Shown here: piece by piece, positions 26,878 through 34,393 of the stretch
Numbering within the stretch: the first letter of the stretch is position 1
Layout of the letters: each line of letters starts with the position of its first letter
Origin: Cecembia sp.
Lineage (GTDB): Bacteria; Bacteroidota; Bacteroidia; Cytophagales; Cyclobacteriaceae
Assembly: GCF_007126775.1 (NCBI RefSeq)
Contig: NZ_SLAP01000032.1
Coordinates: forward strand, 1 to 37,082
Reading direction: 5' to 3'
DNA: 37,082 bases
Translations under genes and position numbers: made by a program
The notes under the pieces: model-generated
What the model was told of the DNA's origin: nothing
What the model saw: the letters and a program-made list of their open reading frames with translations, nothing else
Database searches by the model: none

Positions 26878-27446
26878 CTTTTCTCTGATTCAATTTCACT
26901 TACCAGTTCTTCGTACCAAGAAGCACCGTATTTTCGGATCAGGGCATCTTTTAAAAACTTGTAAATAGGTACGCCCAATTGACTCCCTAAGGTACAAGCT
27001 GGTGAACAAATATGCCATCGGTCGTAATTCAGGGCATCAAATTGATCATATTTGGTGATTCTGATCGGATAGAGGTGACAACTCATTGGTTTCTTAAAAT
27101 CTATTTTTCCGTCCAAGTAGGCCTGCTCAATCCCGCATTTAAGTACACCCTTTTTATCATAAAGTGCGTAGGCGCATTCTCTATTTTCCCCTACAGTTGG
27201 GGTACATTTATCCCCGTCTTTATCTATGACCCAAGTACCTTGCTTTGCAATCACTTGACGACCTTCCTCAGTGATATAGTCTTTGACTATAGGGTATATT
27301 TTTTCAAGCACTGATGTTTCTTCATCTTCTAAAGGCGCCCCTGAATCACCTTCCACACAACATGCCCCTTTACACTTTTCCAAATCGCATACAAAGAACT
27401 GTTCCTTAATATCATCACTGATGACAGCATTTCCTATCAGTATCAT
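26874..27446 (-). CDS. DUF3109 family cysteine-rich protein
   Basis: A cytoplasmic 190-aa protein of the DUF3109 family. It is rich in cysteine: [11 protein letters not shown] near the N-terminus (about residues 20-30), ECAY and KCG in the middle, then CHLYP and CSPAC towards the C-terminus. The pattern resembles the metal- or FeS-binding Cys sets of the YkgJ/zinc-or-iron chelating group. The biochemical role is unknown. It is convergent with arginine deiminase and is a single-gene unit. Confidence 0.88.
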   Translation of the reverse strand: MILIGNAVISDDIKEQFFVCDLEKCKGACCVEGDSGAPLEDEETSVLEKIYPIVKDYITEEGRQVIAKQGTWVIDKDGDKCTPTVGENRECAYALYDKKGVLKCGIEQAYLDGKIDFKKPMSCHLYPIRITKYDQFDALNYDRWHICSPACTLGSQLGVPIYKFLKDALIRKYGASWYEELVSEIESEKS

Positions 27447-27516
27447 TTTAATTACTTTTGAAGTCTAAAGTTAGGGAGATTTAAAGAAAAGATTCAAGCA
27501 GTATGGTTTACTGAAT

Positions 27517-27975
27517 TCATTTTTTTCTTACATATACATCCTTGCTGAGCAAAGCTATGGTTTTACCTTCCTTGTCCACGACTTTACAGGGAAAGTTGAA
27601 GACTTTTTTTCTATCTATATCTACTTCCTCCTTGATCTTGGCAATCTGATCCTTTGGGATAGAAAACTCTGCATAGACAGTACCTTTACCTGGCTTAATG
27701 AAATCTATACTTGCCGCTTTATCCCATACTATGTATTCTTTTCCCAAGTTGATAATCAGGATAAACATATAAAAAGGATCACACATGGCATACAGGGAGC
27801 CTCCAAAAGCTGTGCCTACTAAATTTCTATTGTACCATGTCAATTTTAACCTCACTTTAAAATAAGTGAATTCCTTGTTATGCGCGATCACCTTAATTCC
27901 AGAGAAAAGGTAAGGTGGGTAAAAATTCAAAAGTTTGATCAGCCTGAGGTATTTCCTTTTTGTTTTGACTTCCAT
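27517..27975 (-). CDS. DUF4442 hotdog-fold thioesterase-like protein
   Basis: A 152-aa protein of the DUF4442 family, which has a hotdog fold like acyl-CoA thioesterases. The typical pattern is NLVGTAFGGSLYAMCDPFYMFIL (about residues 50-72), where the Gly-Gly-Ser segment precedes the central hydrophobic helix; an IDFIKPGKGTVYAEF strand pair follows. The acyl substrate is unknown. It stands 70 bases upstream of the DUF3109 gene on the same strand, with no strong terminator between, so the two may be co-transcribed. Confidence 0.82.
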   Translation of the reverse strand: MEVKTKRKYLRLIKLLNFYPPYLFSGIKVIAHNKEFTYFKVRLKLTWYNRNLVGTAFGGSLYAMCDPFYMFILIINLGKEYIVWDKAASIDFIKPGKGTVYAEFSIPKDQIAKIKEEVDIDRKKVFNFPCKVVDKEGKTIALLSKDVYVRKK

Positions 27976-28032
27976 AATAGCAATTGTAGGATTTGGCTAA
28001 TCTAATGAAAAACAATAATCTTAAAAATAAAA

Positions 28033-28060
28033 GAACCGTTCTGATTTCTCAGAACGGCTC
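28033..28060 (-). terminator. Rho-independent terminator after the TonB receptor gene
   Basis: CCGTTCTGA and TCAGAACGG (28036-28057) form a 9-bp stem with a 4-base loop. On the minus strand it is followed by a T-rich tail (TTCTTTTATTTTT). It lies about 90 bases after the receptor stop codon and before the DUF4442 start. Confidence 0.8.
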
Positions 28061-28150
28061 AACCCAGCACTATGAAGAAAAGCTTTTTAAAGCCTTCAAA
28101 TAGATAAACAGGATGGATATACTTTTGTTTATCTTTTTTAAAATATTTTT

Positions 28151-30595
28151 TTAAAATTTAAACTCATACCCAGCAGTGATGAATCGGGGTAATCCCATAC
28201 GAATCCCCTCCGGTCTTCTGGAGGCAATAAATCGTTCATCTGTTAGGTTTTTGATACTCAAGTTGAATCTAGAATTCCATTTTTTCACATCATAAAGCAA
28301 AGTGGCATCAATGGTAGTGAATGCAGGCATCAAACCGATTCGGCCATCAAATCGAGGGACTACTGTATTCAGTTGGTCTGTAAATTGCTGACCAACATGG
28401 TTAAGTGTAATTCGACCTCCAAATCCCATTTCTGTTTCCACTGTCAATGCTGTATTGATCAACCATTCAGGTGCATAAGGTGTACGTAGTCCATTAACAT
28501 TAATATCGTTGATGATTCTATCCGCTCCGAACACAGAATTCACATAAGTGATGTTCGCATCGTAGAATAAATTTACTTTATCCCAATTAAGTAACTTAGA
28601 AATTTCTACATTAACCATCGCTTCTATCCCTTCATGAAGTGTACGTCCTGCGTTGACGACACCAAAACCAGCAGCTCCCAGAGATTGTGCAACAGGGATA
28701 ATCTGATTGCTAAAATCCATTCTGAAGCCTGCCAACTCGAAAAAGAGCCAAGGGGTGAATTGAGATCTCAAACCTAGTTCTATATTGACAGAAGATTCTG
28801 CATCAAGGTCCAGGGCCTGCCCCTCACCGGTAACAGCGTCCTGTAGTCTTGGTGGACCAAAACCACGGTGTACACCACCAAAAATATTGACCTTGTTTGA
28901 TGGGCGGAAGTTAAATCCAGCTCCTGGGATAAACTCGCTAACCACATTGGTTCCGACTAAGACAGTATCTCTAACAACACCTTCAAAGGGCCTTCTTAAA
29001 ATATCTCTTTCAGCAATGTAATTTTCGTAGCGGAGTCCTACATTTACATCAAACTTTGAAGTGACATTGGTCGTGTTTTGAAAATAGCCACTGAAGGCAT
29101 TTCCTGTACGGATTTCGTCCTCCCGTAAATCCCCACTTCGGACACCCGCCCTTGTTCCGTTAACCCGCTGTACAAGTGCCCTTTCATAATGCAATCTTAC
29201 ACCGGTAATCAATTCATTTTTAACATTAAACAGGTTATGGTTGGCCTCAATTCTTGGTTCAATTCCAGCAACTTCATAAGAACGATCTCTGTTACCTGTA
29301 CCGTCTCTCATGAAAATGGCGCCACCGGGTACATTAAGATCCCCCCAGTATTTACCGGTCCAATTGGAAGGAGGAGTGTTGGTCGCATTTACTGAAAAGT
29401 CCTGCCTGCTCCAATTTCTTGTAGTTGTGTATCCATAGGCAATGGTACGAAGACGAATATTGTCGCTGATCCTGTATTTGTGAGACAGACTTAGAGAAAG
29501 CCTCCTTACATCCAACCTGTCATCAGGAGACAAATGTGTGAAATCATTTTCGCCACGTTCAAACATTAATTGATTCATTCCAATGTAAGTAGCATTGGAG
29601 GTTTCATCGTAAATACCAATCTTCATTCCCAATTCAGAGCGCTCATTGAGGTCAAACAAGAATTTTGCATTCAAATCTGTCAATCCAAAACTGGAAGGAC
29701 CTAAATTTTCAGCACTTCTTCTAAGTAAACTTACATGATAACCGGTATTTCCAACGGTATTTCCATAATTCAATAGTCCTGAAAAATAACCGCCTTGTCC
29801 CCCTTGAATGTTAATTCTTCCTTCAGAAGACTCTGGAGGATTTGCCGTGATGAAATTGACCACCCCACCTACAGTTCGGGGGCCGTATAAAATCTGACCT
29901 GACCCTTTGAGTATTTCCATTCCTTCCATACGGTCCACAGGAGGAGTATAGTACATTTCAGGCTCTCCATAAGGGTTCAAAGCCACCGGCACCCCATCCT
30001 CCATAATAAGAATAGACCGACTCATATTGGGATCCAATCCACGGATTCCCATACTCAAACGCATACCTGTAAGTTCATCTTCCACTACATTCACACCTGG
30101 TGTACGTCGTAATGCTTCAGCTATACTGATTGGGTTTACAAAACCCAACTCGCGTTTATCGAGGTAATTCACTGATCCAGGTGTTTTGGAAAAGAGACGG
30201 TCTTTACTTGAAATGATGGTAATTTCAGGCATATCCACTCCTACTTCCGAGAAAATAATTTCTAATTCCTGGATTCTCCCATTGATAATTTCAACTGATT
30301 TTGTAACTGAACGGTATCCTACCGCCGAAACTTTAATATCGTAGGTACCATTTGGAATATTGACCAGCGAAAACTCACCATTGATATCCGCAACAGCTCC
30401 TTTGATGGTTCCTATAACCTGAATATTGGCGAATGGAACAGGCTCACCATTTTTTTCACGGATGACTCCCTTTAACACCTCTTCATCTTCCTCATTCCCC
30501 ATGCTTGACAAGGAATGAAAATCTCTACCTATCAAATGGTTAGAAATACCTATAAAAAAGATGAGAATGAAAAGTTTACGTATAGCTGCCTTCAT
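28151..30595 (-). CDS. TonB-dependent receptor, siderophore/iron-dicitrate type
   Basis: An outer-membrane TonB-dependent receptor (814 aa). The N-terminal signal peptide (about 1-24) is followed by a carboxypeptidase-regulatory-like domain ([20 protein letters not shown], about 41-125), a plug domain ([14 protein letters not shown] to GGVVNFI, about 150-260) and a 22-strand barrel ending in AGYEFKF. It has no SusD partner, and the plug with [26 protein letters not shown] resembles FecA-like ferric siderophore or citrate receptors. No FecIR-type sigma/anti-sigma pair is adjacent. The promoter carries a palindrome over its -33 element, which fits repression by an iron-responsive regulator (inference). 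The ligand is not determined. Confidence 0.92.
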   Translation of the reverse strand: MKAAIRKLFILIFFIGISNHLIGRDFHSLSSMGNEEDEEVLKGVIREKNGEPVPFANIQVIGTIKGAVADINGEFSLVNIPNGTYDIKVSAVGYRSVTKSVEIINGRIQELEIIFSEVGVDMPEITIISSKDRLFSKTPGSVNYLDKRELGFVNPISIAEALRRTPGVNVVEDELTGMRLSMGIRGLDPNMSRSILIMEDGVPVALNPYGEPEMYYTPPVDRMEGMEILKGSGQILYGPRTVGGVVNFITANPPESSEGRINIQGGQGGYFSGLLNYGNTVGNTGYHVSLLRRSAENLGPSSFGLTDLNAKFLFDLNERSELGMKIGIYDETSNATYIGMNQLMFERGENDFTHLSPDDRLDVRRLSLSLSHKYRISDNIRLRTIAYGYTTTRNWSRQDFSVNATNTPPSNWTGKYWGDLNVPGGAIFMRDGTGNRDRSYEVAGIEPRIEANHNLFNVKNELITGVRLHYERALVQRVNGTRAGVRSGDLREDEIRTGNAFSGYFQNTTNVTSKFDVNVGLRYENYIAERDILRRPFEGVVRDTVLVGTNVVSEFIPGAGFNFRPSNKVNIFGGVHRGFGPPRLQDAVTGEGQALDLDAESSVNIELGLRSQFTPWLFFELAGFRMDFSNQIIPVAQSLGAAGFGVVNAGRTLHEGIEAMVNVEISKLLNWDKVNLFYDANITYVNSVFGADRIINDINVNGLRTPYAPEWLINTALTVETEMGFGGRITLNHVGQQFTDQLNTVVPRFDGRIGLMPAFTTIDATLLYDVKKWNSRFNLSIKNLTDERFIASRRPEGIRMGLPRFITAGYEFKF

Positions 30596-30623
30596 TTAAT
30601 TAGATTAATTTTAATTAACGACG

Positions 30624-30655
30624 CAAATGTATTTGCTATTTAAACTTAATCCAAA
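30624..30655 (-). promoter_or_regulatory. Promoter of the TonB receptor gene
   Basis: On the minus strand TTTG (30655-30652), 20 bases, then TACATTTG (30631-30624), an exact Bacteroidota consensus. The start codon at 30595 is 28 bases further on. Confidence 0.7.
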
Positions 30656-30657
30656 TA
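30637..30657. promoter_or_regulatory. Imperfect palindrome, candidate repressor operator
   Basis: A 21-base imperfect palindrome (TATTT ... AAATA, 7 of 10 half-site positions symmetric) covers the -33 element and most of the spacer of the TonB receptor promoter. Size, AT-rich arms and position resemble a Fur-like box, but the match is loose and AT-rich DNA gives such palindromes by chance. Confidence 0.35.
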
Positions 30658-30821
30658 AGGATTTAAAATTATTTGTTTGATTTTTTATATAGATATACAA
30701 TTGAAATAGAATTTTTCGATAAATGGTAGCATTGGGTACTTAAGCAATTATTTTAACAGGTTTTAGCACTTTTTATAAAATATTTCGTTGGTCAGGTAAG
30801 GAATAAATGTCTTATTTTGCA

Positions 30822-31235
30822 GCGTGCAAGCCAACCTGTCGCCGCGAACCCAAAAGTTTTTGGGACGGGGAGGAAAGTCCGGGCAACGTAGAGCACCATA
30901 CTTCCTAACGGGAAGGGGTCTTGTTGGTGACGGCAGGATTACAGAGAGTGCCACAGAAAATATACCGCCCTGATCCTGATATTTATCAGGACAAGGTAAG
31001 GGTGAAATGGTGGGGTAAGAGCCCACCGCCCCTACAGTGATGAAGGGGGCAAGGCAAACCTTATGGGTTGAAAGATCAAATAGGTTCCGTTTTGAGTTTA
31101 GGCTCAAAGAAGGCTGCTCGTCTTTATGCGGAATGGGTAGATCGATAGAGCGCAGGTGTGAATCTGGGCCTAGATAAATGACAGGTTAGTTACCAAAAGG
31201 TAATGAACAGAACCCGGCTTACAGGCTTGCACATT
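30822..31235 (+). ncRNA. rnpB: RNase P RNA, bacterial type A
   Basis: The catalytic RNA of RNase P, which trims the 5' ends of tRNA precursors. Helix P1 is formed by GTGCAAGCC (30824-30832) and GGCTTGCAC (31224-31232). The universally conserved 5' core GAGGAAAGTCCGGGC (about 30870-30884) and the 3' core ACAGAACCCGGCTTAC (about 31207-31222) are present, as is the AGAGAGTGCCACAGAAA-type P10/P11 segment and a CCTGATA/TATCAGG hairpin. Size and layout are those of an ancestral type A RNA. TTATTTTG (30812-30819), one base short of the -7 consensus, lies just before the start. The ends are given to within a few bases. Confidence 0.96.
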
Positions 31236-31255
31236 TTTCATTTAAAAAAATGCTT

Positions 31256-32413
31256 ATGCCGAAAATTTTAATTATTGATGATGAAAAAGTCATCCGCTCA
31301 ACCTTGAAGGAGATCTTGGAATATGAAAAATACCAGGTCGATGAAGCCCAGGATGGAGAGCAAGGGTTGCAAATGTTGCAGGAAAAAGAATATGATCTTG
31401 TTTTGTGTGACATTAAAATGCCCAAAATGGATGGACTGGAAGTTCTTGAAAAAAGTGCTGAGATGGAAAAACAACCTCAGTTCATTATGATTTCAGCCCA
31501 TGGAAGCATAGAAACAGCTGTTGAGGCTACTAAAAAAGGTGCTTTTGATTTTGTTCCCAAACCACCAGACCTGAACAGGCTTTTGTTGACTGTCAGAAAT
31601 GCATTGGATAAAAAAAGTCTGGAATTTGAAACCAAAGTCCTAAAGAAGAAGCTGTCTCAAAAATTTGATATGGTCGGTGTATCACCTGCTATCAAGCAGG
31701 TAAAAGAGACCATAGAGAAAGTAGCTCCTACTGATGCCAGGGTATTGATTACCGGGCCAAACGGAACAGGCAAGGAATTGGTGGCTCATTGGTTACATCA
31801 AAAAAGCAACAGATCTCAGGCCCCATTTATTGCGGTCAATTGCGCAGCAATTCCAGCAGAACTTATTGAGAGTGAGCTATTCGGTCATGAGAAAGGCTCC
31901 TTTACTTCTGCCGTAAAGCAAAGAATAGGAAAATTTGAACAGGCTGACGGAGGTACTTTATTTTTGGATGAAATTGGAGACATGAGTCTTTCAGCCCAGT
32001 CCAAAGTCCTAAGAGCCCTACAGGAGCATAAAATCACCAGAGTTGGGGGAGACAAAGACATTAAAGTAGATGTAAGGGTTCTTGCCGCGACCAACAAAGA
32101 CCTTAGAAAGGAAATTGAAGAAGGCAACTTCAGAGAAGATCTTTATCACAGGTTAAGTGTAATACTCATCCAAGTTCCAGCTTTGAAAGACAGGAAGGGG
32201 GATATCCCTTTATTGGTCAATAAATTTTTGGAAGATATTGCCAAAGAGTATGGCACAACAAAAAAGGACATCAACAAAGAAGCCCTCGCTGTTTTGCAGG
32301 ATTTTCCCTGGACAGGTAATATCCGGGAACTCAGAAACGTAGTCGAAAGGCTGGTCATTCTGGGTGATAAAACAATCAGCCTTGAAGATGTAAAAAAATA
32401 TGCTGACTACTAA
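31256..32413 (+). CDS. Response regulator of the sigma-54 activator type without DNA-binding domain
   Basis: A receiver domain plus AAA+ domain protein (387 aa from ATG 31250; 385 from ATG 31256, which gives the usual MPKILIIDDE start). Numbering from 31250: phosphoacceptor Asp54 in LVLCDIKMPK, Lys104 in FVPKP, Walker A GPNGTGKE (169-176), Walker B GTLFLDEIG (235-243), arginine-finger region FREDLYHRL. The sigma-54 contact loop, normally GAFTGA, reads GSFTSA (216-221). The protein ends at KYADY right after the AAA+ lid, with no Fis-type HTH. Its start is only about 20 bases after rnpB, so it may depend on read-through from the rnpB promoter. No cognate histidine kinase is adjacent. Confidence 0.9.
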   Translation: MPKILIIDDEKVIRSTLKEILEYEKYQVDEAQDGEQGLQMLQEKEYDLVLCDIKMPKMDGLEVLEKSAEMEKQPQFIMISAHGSIETAVEATKKGAFDFVPKPPDLNRLLLTVRNALDKKSLEFETKVLKKKLSQKFDMVGVSPAIKQVKETIEKVAPTDARVLITGPNGTGKELVAHWLHQKSNRSQAPFIAVNCAAIPAELIESELFGHEKGSFTSAVKQRIGKFEQADGGTLFLDEIGDMSLSAQSKVLRALQEHKITRVGGDKDIKVDVRVLAATNKDLRKEIEEGNFREDLYHRLSVILIQVPALKDRKGDIPLLVNKFLEDIAKEYGTTKKDINKEALAVLQDFPWTGNIRELRNVVERLVILGDKTISLEDVKKYADY

Positions 32414-32427
32414 GTCAGCATATTTTT
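32396..32427 (+). terminator. Terminator enclosing the stop codon of the response regulator gene
   Basis: AAATATGCTGAC (32396-32407) pairs perfectly with GTCAGCATATTT (32414-32425), and T-run bases follow. The six-base loop contains the stop codon TAA (32411-32413). The far end touches the stop codon of the minus-strand lipoprotein gene (32426-32428), so the hairpin may serve both directions. Confidence 0.85.
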
Positions 32428-32545
32428 ATCCCTTAATTTCTTTGCTATCAACCGCTTTTGCGTATGCAGGGCACGGCTTGCTTGAAGCACATGCATTTAA
32501 GGCCAAAAGTCCGAGAGCCATTACAACAATTGCTAATTTTTTCAT
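32426..32545 (-). CDS. Tiny lipoprotein, 39 residues
   Basis: A 39-aa reading frame from ATG 32545. It begins MKK and a hydrophobic stretch, followed by the lipobox LLALNAC, with lipidated Cys19. The mature peptide is only about 21 residues, with a second Cys (KPCPAY) and a charged tail. The signal is too regular to be chance, and such very short lipoproteins occur in Cytophagales. The function is unknown. It has its own leader upstream (ATTTATAAAAAATG) and ends at the terminator shared with the response regulator gene. Confidence 0.75.
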   Translation of the reverse strand: MKKLAIVVMALGLLALNACASSKPCPAYAKAVDSKEIKG

Positions 32546-32596
32546 TTTTTATAAATTTTAAAGCCAAATATGTTTAATTTCTAAAGGAATACAAAA

Positions 32597-33592
32597 TTAA
32601 TTGACCATTAAATTGCACCCACGAATCTCACTATTATCAAACCTACCCAAAACTTCTAAGCTCCCTTTTTCATCTAATTTCCCTAAATCCTGTGTCTCTA
32701 TAAATGCACAGGAATGAAAATTAGCCAAATCAATGATGTTAATTCCCCCTTGCATTCTGTGCGAAAATGTGAATGGATCATTGATATCCCTTAGCATAAC
32801 GTGCATAGAATCGGGTAAATTGTATTTCCCTTCTCCTTTTGAATAAGCTTGGGACATTAATTCGGTCATTCCATATTCGGAATGTATTTTTTCAACATTA
32901 AATGCATGCATTAATTTTTCATGAACTTCTTCCCGGACCATCTCTATTCTTCTTCCTTTCATTCCACCGGTCTCCATTACAATCAAATTTGGTAAATCTG
33001 GAATTTCTACCCCACTTTCTGCAAGATCCAAAAGGGCGAAAGTTACTCCTAGTAAAAGTACATGCTTGGTATTTTTTTTTAATTTCTGCAGGGTTGTCAC
33101 CAAATCACTGTGATTGTATAAATAAAACCCAGAATATTTAGAACCTGATTCTTTAATGAAATAATCAGACATACTCACAAGAGAACTCCCTTTTCTTTCC
33201 AAATAAGCTGGAAGTAATGCCAAAACATGAAATTCCTTGATAGACCCATATGCTTTCTCAAAGAGCTTGAGAGCATGCTGAAGGTAAAATGATTCAGACC
33301 AAAAATAATGTCTACTTGTAATTGCTCCGGTAGTCCCACTACTGGAATAATATCCTTCAAAATGATTCAAACCTGCAGATATCACTTGAAAATCCTTAAA
33401 AAACCGTATAGGTAAGAATGGGATATCTTCCATTCTATCAATAGTGACTGGATCAACTTTTCTGGCCTTGATATAGGCTTTATAAATAGGGTTATTCATA
33501 GCTTGGAACTGGAAAAGCTCAAGTGCTTTCTGCTCAAAGTTTTGTATTTTCCCCTGAAGTATATCTTCTTCAAAACTTTTGAAATATTCCAT
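32597..33592 (-). CDS. LuxE/PaaK-family acyltransferase-like protein
   Basis: An ANL-superfamily-like protein of the LuxE/PaaK group (331 aa from the start chosen). LuxE is the acyl-protein synthetase of the luciferase fatty-acid reductase; PaaK makes phenylacetyl-CoA. The nucleotide-binding signature SSSGTTGAITSRH is near residues 84-96 and the second motif EYGMTELMSQAY about residue 230. I choose ATG 33592 because MEYFKSFEEDIL matches the usual family start; the frame is open to ATG 33649 (350 aa), which would lie only 16 bases from the divergent gene's ATG. No luxCDAB or phenylacetate genes are nearby, so the substrate is unknown. Context on other genomes would be needed to suggest an acyl acceptor. 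Confidence 0.8.
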   Translation of the reverse strand: MEYFKSFEEDILQGKIQNFEQKALELFQFQAMNNPIYKAYIKARKVDPVTIDRMEDIPFLPIRFFKDFQVISAGLNHFEGYYSSSGTTGAITSRHYFWSESFYLQHALKLFEKAYGSIKEFHVLALLPAYLERKGSSLVSMSDYFIKESGSKYSGFYLYNHSDLVTTLQKLKKNTKHVLLLGVTFALLDLAESGVEIPDLPNLIVMETGGMKGRRIEMVREEVHEKLMHAFNVEKIHSEYGMTELMSQAYSKGEGKYNLPDSMHVMLRDINDPFTFSHRMQGGINIIDLANFHSCAFIETQDLGKLDEKGSLEVLGRFDNSEIRGCNLMVN

Positions 33593-33665
33593 CGTTTTAT
33601 AATTTGCCATCAGAAAATTGAGCACTTTTACGTAATCAGACAATTTCATGTAAATTTATAAGTAC

Positions 33666-34337
33666 ATGAGCAGTGTAAAAAAGTATATCGTTATAATATT
33701 TGGACTTCTTTTAGGGTTTGGCTGTGTTTCCCCGCCCGAGAATTTCCCATCTGTACCGGAAATCTCTTTTGAGGATATGCGGTTTGTCAATACAGCTGGA
33801 TCAGACTCTTTGATAATTTCCATACGCTTCAAAGACGCCGAGGGCGACTTGGGACTAAACCCAACAGACATTGACCCACCCTTCCAACCGGTTAATTTCA
33901 GAAGAAATGCTGCGGGGTCACTTATCAATTATGCCAATAGGCCACAAGATGCGCCAGTTTTCAATCCTCTTGATTGGGTAATTAATCCTATAGTCAATAA
34001 TGTAATAGTCAGAGATACAATCTGGGTAGAGCAAAATCCCGATCATAACAACATCTTCATTAAATTTTTTATCAAAAGAGATGGGGTTTACAACGAATTC
34101 AGATGGCAGGATCCACCATTTTTCACAACATTCAATGGGCGATTCCCCAGACTATTTAACGGTTCCGATGGGCAGCCCGTAGAAGGAGTCTTGGAATATG
34201 CAATGTTATCTTTTGGTTGGCAATCAATATTCCGAAATGATACTTTGAGAATTGATGTACAAATTCAGGACAGGTCACTTAATCGAAGCAATATCATTTC
34301 TAGTCCAGAAGTAACACTCAACCAGATCAGGAGGTAA
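33666..34337 (+). CDS. Lipoprotein of unknown function
   Basis: A 223-aa protein with a type II signal ending in LLLGFGC (lipidated Cys20). The mature part begins with a proline-rich linker. It contains one probable beta-sandwich with a calcium-site-like FKDAEGDLG segment (about residues 54-62), and the rest is beta-rich with many Asn and aromatic residues. Similar lipoproteins are frequent in Cytophagales, but no function is known to me. It is divergent from the LuxE-like gene and convergent with the E1 gene, with which it shares a terminator. Confidence 0.85.
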   Translation: MSSVKKYIVIIFGLLLGFGCVSPPENFPSVPEISFEDMRFVNTAGSDSLIISIRFKDAEGDLGLNPTDIDPPFQPVNFRRNAAGSLINYANRPQDAPVFNPLDWVINPIVNNVIVRDTIWVEQNPDHNNIFIKFFIKRDGVYNEFRWQDPPFFTTFNGRFPRLFNGSDGQPVEGVLEYAMLSFGWQSIFRNDTLRIDVQIQDRSLNRSNIISSPEVTLNQIRR

Positions 34338-34355
34338 AGTAAACTGGGGTAGAAC

Positions 34356-34393
34356 AAACAAGAAAGGCCTCATTAGTGAGGCCTTTCTTGTTT
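34356..34393. terminator. Bidirectional terminator
   Basis: A perfect 17-bp inverted repeat, AAACAAGAAAGGCCTCA (34356-34372) and TGAGGCCTTTCTTGTTT (34377-34393), with loop TTAG. It lies between the convergent lipoprotein and E1 genes. Its last two bases belong to the stop codon of the E1 gene (34392-34394). T-runs exist on both sides. Confidence 0.9.

Noticed and set aside
30763-31107. 114-codon minus-strand frame across the RNase P RNA
   Set aside because: The region is a structured RNA with all conserved cores; the frame is Pro/Cys-rich and has no coding features.
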